Assembly (NCBI RefSeq): GCF_018336975.1 | Contig: NZ_CP025572.1 | Location: forward strand, 3,226,884-3,290,883 | Direction of reading: 5' to 3' | DNA length: 64,000 nucleotides | Source of the DNA: Marinomonas sp. CT5 | Lineage (GTDB): Bacteria; Pseudomonadota; Gammaproteobacteria; Pseudomonadales; Marinomonadaceae | Part shown: piece after piece, positions 17,429-26,300 of the stretch | Numbering within the stretch: the first letter of the stretch is position 1 | How the letters are laid out: each line of letters starts with the position of its first letter | The notes under the pieces: model-generated | Told to the model about the DNA's origin: nothing | The model's database searches: none | What the model saw: only the letters and a program-made list of their open reading frames with translations | Made by a program: the position numbers and the translations under genes

Positions 17429-19309
17429 ATGTTAAAAAGCCTATTTTCAAAGCGATTAGATGATAATCAAATAATTATCGACAAAGATGTCTGGGTAAAC
17501 GCTCAAGGTCAATTAGATGCTTTAACGCGATCTCAAGCTATCATAGAGTTCGACTTGCATGGCAATATCTTAGTTGCCAACGACAATTTCCTTAATACTC
17601 TTGGTTACACTCTGGAAGAGGTTCAAGGTAAACACCACAGTATTTTTGTGGACAATAAATATCGCAACAGTCGAGAGTATAAAGAGTTTTGGGCGAGACT
17701 AAACAACGGTGAATTCCAAAGTGGCGAGTTTTGCCGCTATAGCAAAACTGGAGAGGCCGTTTGGATTGAAGCAAGCTACAACCCTATTTTTGACGCCAAT
17801 AACAAGCCCTTCAAAGTGGTTAAGTTTGCGACGGATATCACCGAAAAGAAAAAACAGAATACGGATTATGTTAGTCAGTTAGACGCCATTTCTAAAGCTC
17901 AAGCCGTTATATCTTTTGAGCTTGATGGAACCATTATTAGCGCTAACGATAATTTTTTAAATACGCTTGGCTACACTCTTGGGGAAGTTCAAGGCAAACA
18001 CCATAGTCTGTTTATCGATTCCGAATACAAAAAATCAGAAGAGTATCGTAATTTCTGGCGCAGCCTAGCAAATGGTGAACATTTCATTGGCCGTTTTCCT
18101 CGCGTCCATAAAAACGGCAAAGTTATTTGGATACAAGCTAACTACAGCCCGATTCGTGACCCAAGCGGCACACCCTATAAAGTGGTGAAATTTGCAACGG
18201 ACATTACTGCGGAAGTCGAAGCCGAGCAGCAACTTCAGCTCACTGTAAGCCAAGTCAATGCCGCCATTGATGCCGCCGTAAATAATGACCTAACACAACG
18301 AGTGGCAACCGAAAATAAAACCGACATGATGCTGAGTATTTCGCAAGGGGTAAACTCTCTGCTTGATACCATGACGGACATTATCATTAACATTAAAAAT
18401 GCCTCTGATGCTGTGTATACCGGTGCTCGTGAAATATCCAACGGTAACACAGACCTTTCTAATCGTACCGAGCAACAAGCTTCTAGCTTAGAAGAAACGG
18501 CGTCTAGCATGGAAGAATTAACTGGAACGGTTCGCCAAAATGCCGACAGTGCTAAACAAGCAAACAATCTTGCATCCTCGGCAGTAACCATAGCCATTGA
18601 TGGCGGACATCTAATAGAAGATGTCGTGAAAACGATGGCGTCGATTAATGAGTCTTCGCAAAAAATTGCTGACATCATTGGCATGATCGATGGCATTGCT
18701 TTCCAAACGAATATCCTAGCGCTGAACGCCGCAGTCGAAGCGGCCAGAGCAGGAGAACAGGGTCGAGGCTTTGCCGTTGTTGCCTCTGAGGTAAGAACAT
18801 TAGCGCAACGTTCAGCCAATGCGGCAAAAGACATCAAAGACCTCATTTCTGAATCTGCGACCAAAATTAATAATGGTAATGAGTTGGTCAATAAATCCGG
18901 AGACACCATGCGAGAAGTTGTCTCTTCGATCAAGCAAGTTAATGACATTATGACTGAGATCGCGAGTGCATCCGCAGAGCAATCTTCTGGATTAGATGAA
19001 ATAGGCAAAGCCGTTAGTCAAATGGATGAGATGACTCAACAAAATGCCGCGCTGGTTGAGGAAGCCGCCGCAGCGGCTGAAAGTCTGTTAAGTCAAGCAG
19101 ATCAATTAACCAGTAATGTCAATCAATTCCAATTGGGTGACGACCATCAATCTCAACCGATGAAGCAAATCGCCCATTTGCAGAAGCCAACCACATCAAA
19201 GTCTCCTGCAACAAAAAAACTTCCTCCGGCATCAACACCGGTTAAAAAAGCCAATCCATTACCAAAACCTCAAATTGATGACGAAGACGATGGTTGGGAG
19301 GAGTTCTAA
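17429..19309 (+). CDS. Soluble PAS-PAS chemoreceptor with GWEEF tail (Aer2/BdlA-like)
   Basis: This 626-residue protein has no membrane segment. Two PAS domains (about 30-140 and 152-262) are close duplicates: both contain [21 protein letters not shown], a W-x-R-L/W-R-S-L helix and [12 protein letters not shown] or [16 protein letters not shown]-like segment follows (about 270-320), then a full receptor signalling domain with [22 protein letters not shown] at the tip. A Pro/Lys-rich flexible linker leads to the C-terminal pentapeptide GWEEF. GWEEF is the CheR2-docking pentapeptide of P. aeruginosa Aer2/McpB (PA0176), so this receptor should be modified by the CheR/CheB of this cluster. Ligand (redox, heme-oxygen or other) is not visible. 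Confidence 0.93.
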   Translation: MLKSLFSKRLDDNQIIIDKDVWVNAQGQLDALTRSQAIIEFDLHGNILVANDNFLNTLGYTLEEVQGKHHSIFVDNKYRNSREYKEFWARLNNGEFQSGEFCRYSKTGEAVWIEASYNPIFDANNKPFKVVKFATDITEKKKQNTDYVSQLDAISKAQAVISFELDGTIISANDNFLNTLGYTLGEVQGKHHSLFIDSEYKKSEEYRNFWRSLANGEHFIGRFPRVHKNGKVIWIQANYSPIRDPSGTPYKVVKFATDITAEVEAEQQLQLTVSQVNAAIDAAVNNDLTQRVATENKTDMMLSISQGVNSLLDTMTDIIINIKNASDAVYTGAREISNGNTDLSNRTEQQASSLEETASSMEELTGTVRQNADSAKQANNLASSAVTIAIDGGHLIEDVVKTMASINESSQKIADIIGMIDGIAFQTNILALNAAVEAARAGEQGRGFAVVASEVRTLAQRSANAAKDIKDLISESATKINNGNELVNKSGDTMREVVSSIKQVNDIMTEIASASAEQSSGLDEIGKAVSQMDEMTQQNAALVEEAAAAAESLLSQADQLTSNVNQFQLGDDHQSQPMKQIAHLQKPTTSKSPATKKLPPASTPVKKANPLPKPQIDDEDDGWEEF

Positions 19310-19314
19310 ATCTT

Positions 19315-20112
19315 ATGGAAAGGGAATTTGGCTTCACGTTACGTGATTTTAATAAGGTGCGAGCTATCCTTGTCGGATTGACAGGGATAAATCTCGCTGA
19401 CTCAAAAGAGTCCCTTGTATATAGCCGCCTAACTCCTAGAATTCGAAAGCTGGGGTTAGGCAGTACTAAAGACTACTTGAACTATCTAGAAGACAATCCA
19501 GATGAGCAAGAAAACTTTATCAATGCTCTAACCACCAATCTAACGTCGTTTTATAGAGAGCCTCATCACTTTAGTATTTTGGCGCAATATATAAATCAAG
19601 GAGAACCGGTTAAAAGAATTTGGTGTGCGGCATCCAGTACTGGCGAAGAGCCTTATTCCATAGCCATGAGCCTAGTAAAAGCCTATGGACGATTCAATCA
19701 TGATGTAAAAATCATTGCTTCAGATATTGATAGCAAAGTTCTCGAAGCGGCTAATCGTGGCACTTACCCAATAGAAAAAGTAGAAGCGTTACCTGATAAA
19801 AAGAGTTTTTTTATGAAAGGCAAAGGCAGCAATTTAGGTCTAGCCAAAGTTGTTCCGCAACTGCGTGACATGATTGAATTCATACGCATTAATTTACTAG
19901 ATGAAAGCCTTCCAATAGAACCCAACTTAGACGTGATATTTTGCCGTAACGTGATGATTTATTTTGATAAAGACACGCAAGCAAAAATACTAACTAAGTT
20001 ACTGGCCAAACTTCGTCCCGGTGGGCTCTATATTGCGGGTCATTCCGAAAACTTTTCTCACTTTTCCCACGTAATAAAACCCATTGGTCGAACAGCATAC
20101 ATTAAGCTGTAA
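19315..20112 (+). CDS. cheR: Chemotaxis protein methyltransferase
   Basis: This 265-residue protein methylates receptor glutamates with S-adenosylmethionine. The N-terminal helical domain contains LVYSRLTPRIRKLGL; the catalytic domain has TNLTSFYREPHHF, AASSTGEEPYSIAM for SAM binding, DVIFCRNVMIYFD, and LYIAGHSENF near the C-terminus. I start at ATG 19315. Its ribosome site GGGAGGAG lies inside the codons for the GWEEF tail of the preceding receptor, so the docking tail and CheR translation are physically linked. Confidence 0.95.
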   Translation: MEREFGFTLRDFNKVRAILVGLTGINLADSKESLVYSRLTPRIRKLGLGSTKDYLNYLEDNPDEQENFINALTTNLTSFYREPHHFSILAQYINQGEPVKRIWCAASSTGEEPYSIAMSLVKAYGRFNHDVKIIASDIDSKVLEAANRGTYPIEKVEALPDKKSFFMKGKGSNLGLAKVVPQLRDMIEFIRINLLDESLPIEPNLDVIFCRNVMIYFDKDTQAKILTKLLAKLRPGGLYIAGHSENFSHFSHVIKPIGRTAYIKL

Positions 20113-20121
20113 GGTTGAACT

Positions 20122-20742
20122 ATGGCATTAAAAGAATCGGTAATTGAACATTTTTCAACACGAAAACACTTCGACAATACGTTTGATATTATGTCGTACA
20201 AGGTACTACCAGGAGAATACTACGCAACCAACGAAGACGTCATGATTACCACATTGTTAGGGTCATGTGTCTCAGTTTGTTTGTATGATTCCACGGCAAA
20301 AGTAGGAGGAATGAACCACTTCCTTCTACCTGAAGGAGGAGATGCAAACGATCTACTGTCTTCGGCAGGTCGCTATGGTGTCTACGCGATGGAATTATTG
20401 ATCAATCACCTTATTAAACTGGGTGCTCGTCGAAGTCATTTTAAAGCTAAAGTCTTCGGTGGTGGCAGTGTGATCAAAGGCATGACGACCCACAACATAG
20501 GTAAGAAAAATGTCGAATTTATTCAATCTTACTTACAAAATGAAGGTATCTCTATCGAGTCCTCAGACCTGCTAGATGTCTATCCAAGACGGGTAAACTT
20601 CTTTCCTGCTAGTGGCCGAGTGATGATGAAGAAATTACGTCAACACCATGATACCGAAGCCATTAACTGTGAATTACGTTATAGAAAAGCGATCTCTTCT
20701 GTCAGTCAAGATAACGACTCAGGTGATGTTGACTTGTTTTAA
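20122..20742 (+). CDS. cheD: Receptor glutamine deamidase CheD
   Basis: This 206-residue protein has TTLLGSCVSVCLYD with active-site Cys49, GGMNHFLLP with His66, and FGGGSVIKGM in the second half, all hallmarks of CheD. CheD deamidates receptor glutamines and in some species binds CheC or CheY-P phosphatases. It ends in SGDVDLF, nearly identical to the SGDIDLF tail of the MCP-like protein at 11314. The extra C-terminal part (about 30 residues beyond the core) carries this tail. Confidence 0.93.
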   Translation: MALKESVIEHFSTRKHFDNTFDIMSYKVLPGEYYATNEDVMITTLLGSCVSVCLYDSTAKVGGMNHFLLPEGGDANDLLSSAGRYGVYAMELLINHLIKLGARRSHFKAKVFGGGSVIKGMTTHNIGKKNVEFIQSYLQNEGISIESSDLLDVYPRRVNFFPASGRVMMKKLRQHHDTEAINCELRYRKAISSVSQDNDSGDVDLF

Positions 20743-20759
20743 TCTTTTGATGGGGCACT

Positions 20760-21821
20760 ATGCAATCTAAAAAAACAAAGGTACTGATTGTCGATGACTC
20801 TGTTTCTATACAAAAAGTTCTACGGGAAGTCATTGAATCGGACCCAGACTTAGAAGTTGTCGGCGCAGCAAACGATGCTTTTGAAGCCAAGCAAATGGTG
20901 AATGACCTATCTCCTGATGTCATTACCTTAGATGTTGAAATGCCTAAAGTAAGCGGCTTACGTTTTCTTGAGGTATTAATGAAGGTCAAACCAACTCCTG
21001 TTGTGATGATCTCAACACTGACAAAAGCAAACGCGGATACAACATTAAAAGCACTAGAATTAGGTGCCGTTGACTACATTGCAAAACCACAGCTCAACCA
21101 AAAAGAAATGTTCTTGCGTTATCAAAAAATGGTCATCAAGAAAATTCGTATGGCGGCAGCGTGTAATATTAAGACGGGCATTGATCACACCTCACCTCCC
21201 TCTCCCTCCTCAACAAAAGAATCCTTCACTTCCAATAAAGTACTTGCTATTGGCGCTTCTACGGGAGGAACAGAAGCGATCAATTACTTGCTTGGACAAC
21301 TTCCCAGTGCGAATTTTGCCCTTCTGATTGTTCAACACATGCCTGCTGGCTTTACTTCTACTTTTGCTAGTAGATTAGACAGAACGACAGACTTTACTGT
21401 TGTTGAAGCACAAGGGGGCGAATTAATTCGTCCAGGAGTGGCTTACCTTGCTCCTGGTGATTTTCACATGAAAGTTATCCGCTCAAATGGCCAGCTCTAC
21501 ACCGAGATATTTAAGGCTGAAAAAGTAGCAGGCCATCGCCCTTCCGTTGATGTACTTTTTAAATCCGTTGCTGATGAAATTGGTCGTCACGCATTTGCCA
21601 CTTTATTAACCGGTATGGGGAAAGATGGCGCTCGTGGTCTAAAAGCGATAAAAAACACAGGAGGGTTTACTGTCGTACAAGATGAGTCGTCATGCGTTGT
21701 GTATGGTATGCCAAGGGTCGCGGTAGAAATGAATGCTGCAAGTATAGTGACGCCATTAAACAATATAAAAGAAACATTTATCGGCAAGCTACGCAAAACA
21801 CCGTCTAAACAAACCAGCTAA
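20760..21821 (+). CDS. cheB: Chemotaxis methylesterase CheB
   Basis: This 353-residue protein has a receiver (1-125) with acceptor Asp58 in ITLDVEMPKVSG. A linker of about 30 residues rich in Ser/Pro/Thr leads to the methylesterase domain with the catalytic triad: Ser in AIGASTGGTEAI, His in IVQHMPAGF and Asp in TGMGKDGARG. It removes methyl groups from receptors when phosphorylated by CheA. It is the last gene of the operon, followed by a strong terminator. Confidence 0.96.
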   Translation: MQSKKTKVLIVDDSVSIQKVLREVIESDPDLEVVGAANDAFEAKQMVNDLSPDVITLDVEMPKVSGLRFLEVLMKVKPTPVVMISTLTKANADTTLKALELGAVDYIAKPQLNQKEMFLRYQKMVIKKIRMAAACNIKTGIDHTSPPSPSSTKESFTSNKVLAIGASTGGTEAINYLLGQLPSANFALLIVQHMPAGFTSTFASRLDRTTDFTVVEAQGGELIRPGVAYLAPGDFHMKVIRSNGQLYTEIFKAEKVAGHRPSVDVLFKSVADEIGRHAFATLLTGMGKDGARGLKAIKNTGGFTVVQDESSCVVYGMPRVAVEMNAASIVTPLNNIKETFIGKLRKTPSKQTS

Positions 21822-21841
21822 TGTTCTGCGACACTTATAAA

Positions 21842-21881
21842 AAAAACGGAGATAGCAAGTTAAAGCAGTATCTCCGTTTTT
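21842..21881. terminator. Terminator at the end of the chemosensory operon
   Basis: AAAAACGGAGATA and TATCTCCGTTTTT form a 13-bp perfect stem with a 14-base loop and T/A tracts on both sides. It lies between cheB and the convergent glutamate-synthase-like gene and can serve both strands. Confidence 0.85.
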
Positions 21882-21903
21882 AAATGCAAATCAGTAAGTT
21901 CTC

Positions 21904-23466
21904 TTATTGCAACCTATCTTCCATAGAGGCAGGCTTTTCGGGCATGGCTATTATATTAATAAACTCAGGCCGAACATTGGGCATTGGATTCACTTCAGAA
22001 AACAATACTGATCGGCTTTGATTTTCTATAATACGAACATGTGAACGATTAAGCTCTCTAGGCTCTTTGACACCACAAGAGTGTGCAATCATCCCAATGC
22101 CATGCAACAACTGTGCGGCATAATTCGCTACTCGTTCAGACTTTTCAGCGGCAACCAAACCTTTCTGTAACTCAGGATTATGAGTCGTAATCCCAGTTGG
22201 ACAGGTATTTTTATTGCACTGTAGCGCTTGAATACAACCCAACGAAAACAAGAACCCACGAGCGCTAACCACAAAATCAGCACCCGCACTTAAGGCCCAA
22301 GCGGCCTTTCCTGGAACAATCAATTTCCCAGAAGCAATAATTTTAATATAGCGACGTAAGCCATAGGAGGTCACAATATTCACAACAGTCGGCAAGCTTT
22401 CACGTAAATGCATCCCCACATAATCCATTAACGGCTGAGGCGCTGCGCCAGTTCCACCATCGGAACTGTCAATAGTGATAAAGTCAGGACAGAAATCGAT
22501 GCCCTTTTTATGGATTAACTCGCACAGGGTTTCAAAAAACTTCAAATCTCCAACGACCATTTTGAAGCCAACGGGTTTGGAAGTGACCTGACGGACATGA
22601 CGAACCATGTTTAATAAGTCATCAATGGATTTTATATCGGTATGACCATTCGGACTAATGGAGTCCTGACCAACAGGAATACCTCGGGTATGGGCAATTT
22701 CCTCTGTTACTTTCGCGCCAGGCAGCATACCGCCTTTACCAGGCTTAGCGCCCTGACTCATCTTAATTTCAAACATCCGTACGTTTTCATGCGCAGCCAA
22801 ACTGGCTAATTTGGCATCATCCAAGTGCCCTTCTGAATTACGCACACCGTATTTTGCCGTACCAATTTGGAACACAAGGTCACATCCGCCTTCAAGATGA
22901 TAGGGTGACAATCCGCCCTCGCCTGTGTTCATCCAAATGCCAGCTTTACGTGCGCCTTTTGATAAGGCTTGCACTGCAGGTTTAGACAAAGCCCCAAAAC
23001 TCATACCTGAAATATTGACCACAGAGCGAGTGCGATAGGGCTTTTTTGCGGTAAATTCGCCGATACAAATTTCTTTAGGCTGTGACGCGTCTTCATCTAA
23101 TGTTGGAAAAGCGCAGTTAAGAAAGAAAATGTCACCTGGTGTTTCAAGGGACCGAGTTGAGCCAAAAGCAATAGTGGTATCCACTTTTTTCGCAGCGCGA
23201 TATGCCCAAGAGCGCTCAGCACGGTCAAATGGTCTCTCTTCTCGATCCATTGCAAAAAAATATTGGCGAAAAAATTCACCTAAGTGCTCAAAGAGATATC
23301 GGAATCGACCGACAACGGGGTAATTTCGTCTAATCGTATGAGTGGTTTGATGTGTATCTACCCAATACATGATCACAATAGAAATCAACACAAGGAAGAG
23401 TATAAAAACAAATAACAACGCGCCCCAATGAATAGTCAATGTCGCCGCCGAAGACAAAAAATCCAT
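21904..23466 (-). CDS. FMN-binding glutamate synthase family protein
   Basis: This 520-residue protein has an N-terminal membrane anchor (about 12-35) followed by the FMN/central domain of glutamate synthase large subunit. Visible blocks are VVNISGMSFGALSKPAVQALSKGA, MFEIKMSQGAKPGKGG, ISPNGHTDI, TIDSSDGGTGAAPQPLMD, and CIQALQCNKNTCPTG with conserved Cys residues. It lacks the N-terminal amidotransferase domain of true GltB, so ammonia or another amine donor is likely if it makes glutamate at all. It is a single gene. Confidence 0.9.
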   Translation of the reverse strand: MDFLSSAATLTIHWGALLFVFILFLVLISIVIMYWVDTHQTTHTIRRNYPVVGRFRYLFEHLGEFFRQYFFAMDREERPFDRAERSWAYRAAKKVDTTIAFGSTRSLETPGDIFFLNCAFPTLDEDASQPKEICIGEFTAKKPYRTRSVVNISGMSFGALSKPAVQALSKGARKAGIWMNTGEGGLSPYHLEGGCDLVFQIGTAKYGVRNSEGHLDDAKLASLAAHENVRMFEIKMSQGAKPGKGGMLPGAKVTEEIAHTRGIPVGQDSISPNGHTDIKSIDDLLNMVRHVRQVTSKPVGFKMVVGDLKFFETLCELIHKKGIDFCPDFITIDSSDGGTGAAPQPLMDYVGMHLRESLPTVVNIVTSYGLRRYIKIIASGKLIVPGKAAWALSAGADFVVSARGFLFSLGCIQALQCNKNTCPTGITTHNPELQKGLVAAEKSERVANYAAQLLHGIGMIAHSCGVKEPRELNRSHVRIIENQSRSVLFSEVNPMPNVRPEFINIIAMPEKPASMEDRLQ

Positions 23467-23512
23467 ACCAACCTCTTTATTATTAAATATAAGCTTAAAC
23501 CATAATTCTACG

Positions 23513-25933
23513 CTAAGAAGAAGGTTTTAATGTCGGATAATCATGGACAAATTCAGCAATAAACGCCTTCGCTGGTAATGGATGTCCAAAATAATAACCT
23601 TGATAGTAAAAACAATCGATCTCCCTTAATCTTTCATAGTGAAGTAAAGTTTCTACTCCCTCAGCAAGCACACTAATGTTTAATGCTTTTGCCATTGCAA
23701 TGACAGCATGAACAATCGCCTCGTCACTTTTATCAACAAGCAGGTCTCGCACAAAAGACTGATCGATTTTTAATCTATCTATCGGTAAAGACTTTAAATA
23801 TTTGAGAGAAGAATAACCAGTACCAAAATCATCGATAGAAAGGTGAACACCGAGGGATTTTATTTCATTCATTTTTTTGAGACAGGAATTCAAATCACTC
23901 AACAACATATTCTCTGTGATTTCTAAATCAACACAACAGGCTGGCACATCATGCTTCTCTAACTGTGATTTCAGCATAGGTAAAAAACCAACTTGTTGAA
24001 ATTGAATGGGACTGACATTGATAGATATTCGCCAAGACATCTGCCACTTATCTTCTTTTAACCAAGTCGCCACTTGAGACAAGGCTTCATTTAATACCCA
24101 ATGACCAATTTCAACAATGAGTCCAATTTCTTCGGCAATCGGAATAAACTCTGCTGGAGAGATAAAACCTTTTTCTTTATCTTTCCAACGAATCAGCGCC
24201 TCAGCGCCAATTAGTTCATTCTTATCATTGGTTTGAGGCTGATAATAAAGCTCAAATAGCTTAAATTCTGTGGCATGGTGAAGTGCTTTTTCCATTTCTA
24301 GTCGAGCATCAGAGACAGCTTGCATCTCTGGTTTATACAAAGCGAATGTATTTCTACCAGACTCTTTTGCACGATACAGGGCGGTGTCTGCTTGCTTCAA
24401 AACAACTTCGGCTGATCCTTCCTCGCCATAGAAAATCGTTCCACCTAAGCTTGCCGTGGTATGAATTTCATGATGACCCACTGTTTTGACTTGCTGGCAG
24501 GCATACATAACACTATCAGCAAAGCCAAACACGGCTTTTTCAACCTGTGCTCTATTGTCACCTAAATGAGTTAATAAAAATGCAAATTCATCCCCCCCCA
24601 TTCTGGCAAAGACAATATTCTCTTCTACCAAAGAAGAAAGTTGAACAGCCACGCTACAAAGTAATTGATCGCCAACATTGTGCCCCAATGAATCATTAAG
24701 AGTTTTAAATCGATCGAGATCCATAAAGACAACAGCAGAATAACTCCGTTCATGGCTTTTCAATTTACTTTTTAAAGCACTATCAAGCTTATCCGCCAGA
24801 TATTGCCTATTAGGCAACCGTGTAACAGAGTCATAATAAGCTAAACGATGAATATGCTCCTCGGCTTCTCTGCGCTCGGATATATCACGAATCAAAAGTA
24901 AAGTTTCGACTTGATCCAGCACTTTATATCGTGCCAATCGAATTTCTACCGGTAATTCAATGCCCTGTATCCGAAAAAAAGTTTCTACAGTCGTCGGAGA
25001 GTTCAATTCAAGTGTATTTAAGATAGCCGAGAAGCCGAGCCAAGAAGACGGTGCATGTAGCACATCTAATGATTGAGATTGAAGATCAGTACTTTTTTTC
25101 TTCAACATAGACTCAGCAGCGGTGTTAACTAAAATTATTCTATTATTTTCATCTAATAGAATAATGCCATCAGCAGCGTGCTCAATCATAGCTTTAGTAT
25201 GACTATTACTGCGCTCTAAATTATTAAGGGCGATGTTCAATTTGTCCCATAATTGAGAAAAAGTAGAATGCAAATTACCAAGTTCATCTGCTCTATGCTG
25301 CCGATAAAACGATTTTGACAACGGCAGCGCTTCTTTGTGGTTGGCTGTCGCTAAAGATTGGGTTAAACGTTTTAGAGGATAAGTAACTAGAAAGTAAAAA
25401 ACTAATGATATTAAAGAAGCTAACAATACATCTTTGAATAAATTATATATCAAGTTAGAAAGATGTTCGTTCAATATCTTCTCAAGTAGATAACGCTTTT
25501 CAGGCAATATAGACAAATGTCCGGCATGAAATTCAGGTGTTTTTAACCTTAACTCACGATTATAATTCTGTAAATCTGATAAAAAATAATTAGCTAATGA
25601 AGAAGATACAAAATAATTACGTTTAGATGCGGTTGCCTCGACAAATATCCCACCAGAGTCATCACGAACCTCGATATGAAAAATAGCAGGATTGAAAAGT
25701 AAGCTGTCGATTTGTTGTTGAGCAAAGGTGGTATCTAACCTAAAAATGGCTTCAGACATTGGCTCTTCTAATGCTGAAAGCAATACGTCGAAATCTTGGT
25801 TTATTTCTACTTTCTGGGATTTTACCCCTTCAATAAACTGAATCCCACTACTGACTAAACTTAAAACTACCGCAAGCACTAACGTTAAAATAGCTTGTTT
25901 AGTAAATAGTGATTTAGATAACACAACACCCAT
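23513..25933 (-). CDS. PAS-GGDEF-EAL c-di-GMP enzyme with periplasmic sensor
   Basis: This 806-residue protein has TM1 (about 12-34), a periplasmic region of about 130 residues, TM2 (about 168-187), a HAMP-like linker and a PAS domain (about 245-350). A GGDEF domain has an intact GGDEF at 446-450, and an EAL domain has EAL at 578-580, plus VSPIQF, EITENML, DDFGTGYSSLKY, LKIDQSFV and AEGVET. Both active sites look complete, so either c-di-GMP synthesis or breakdown is possible. There is no RxxD inhibitory site five residues before GGDEF. It is a single gene. Confidence 0.93.
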   Translation of the reverse strand: MGVVLSKSLFTKQAILTLVLAVVLSLVSSGIQFIEGVKSQKVEINQDFDVLLSALEEPMSEAIFRLDTTFAQQQIDSLLFNPAIFHIEVRDDSGGIFVEATASKRNYFVSSSLANYFLSDLQNYNRELRLKTPEFHAGHLSILPEKRYLLEKILNEHLSNLIYNLFKDVLLASLISLVFYFLVTYPLKRLTQSLATANHKEALPLSKSFYRQHRADELGNLHSTFSQLWDKLNIALNNLERSNSHTKAMIEHAADGIILLDENNRIILVNTAAESMLKKKSTDLQSQSLDVLHAPSSWLGFSAILNTLELNSPTTVETFFRIQGIELPVEIRLARYKVLDQVETLLLIRDISERREAEEHIHRLAYYDSVTRLPNRQYLADKLDSALKSKLKSHERSYSAVVFMDLDRFKTLNDSLGHNVGDQLLCSVAVQLSSLVEENIVFARMGGDEFAFLLTHLGDNRAQVEKAVFGFADSVMYACQQVKTVGHHEIHTTASLGGTIFYGEEGSAEVVLKQADTALYRAKESGRNTFALYKPEMQAVSDARLEMEKALHHATEFKLFELYYQPQTNDKNELIGAEALIRWKDKEKGFISPAEFIPIAEEIGLIVEIGHWVLNEALSQVATWLKEDKWQMSWRISINVSPIQFQQVGFLPMLKSQLEKHDVPACCVDLEITENMLLSDLNSCLKKMNEIKSLGVHLSIDDFGTGYSSLKYLKSLPIDRLKIDQSFVRDLLVDKSDEAIVHAVIAMAKALNISVLAEGVETLLHYERLREIDCFYYQGYYFGHPLPAKAFIAEFVHDYPTLKPSS

Positions 25934-26300
25934 TTTTACTCACTTAAACTTCTATGATTCAAGCTGCATAACAGCAATAGCTTCCATACTAGCTAATTGA
26001 TATCCCGTAAGGCAATCTGACATAACACCAACTTTGTTCGATCTGCCAACCTCCAAGATTGGCACTTTCTTATCAGTTAAACAAGAAAGTATAAAAAAAA
26101 TTTATGCAATTAGTGATCTATATCATGCTATTAAACACGTCAAAAGAAAGTGAAAGCTAGCCATTTAAAAATGAAAAAAGCCAGTATAAAAATCATACTG
26201 GCTTTATAATAAAAACAATATTGCTCTATGACGCCGTCTTCAAGTTCTATGACCTTTATGACGTTTTCTCACAGGCTTCAAAGATGTACTTATAACGACC
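25934..26300. other. Intergenic region between the GGDEF-EAL and phoX genes
   Basis: This 367-base stretch is free of genes. It contains the phoX terminator (26178-26205) and an 8-bp perfect inverted repeat, ACTTTCTT/AAGAAAGT with an 11-base spacer, at about 26064-26090. That repeat is not followed by a T run and could be an operator for the GGDEF-EAL gene. Confidence 0.35.
26178..26205 (-). terminator. Terminator downstream of phoX
   Basis: AAAGCCAGTAT and ATACTGGCTTT form an 11-bp stem with a short loop, and on the minus strand the right arm runs into TTTTTTC. It is about 95 bases past the phoX stop. Confidence 0.7.

Noticed and set aside
18235..19008. Long minus-strand ORF of 257 residues inside the PAS-PAS receptor gene
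   Set aside because: It lies wholly antisense to a clear receptor gene, has no ribosome site and no recognisable domain. It results from the codon use of the receptor.
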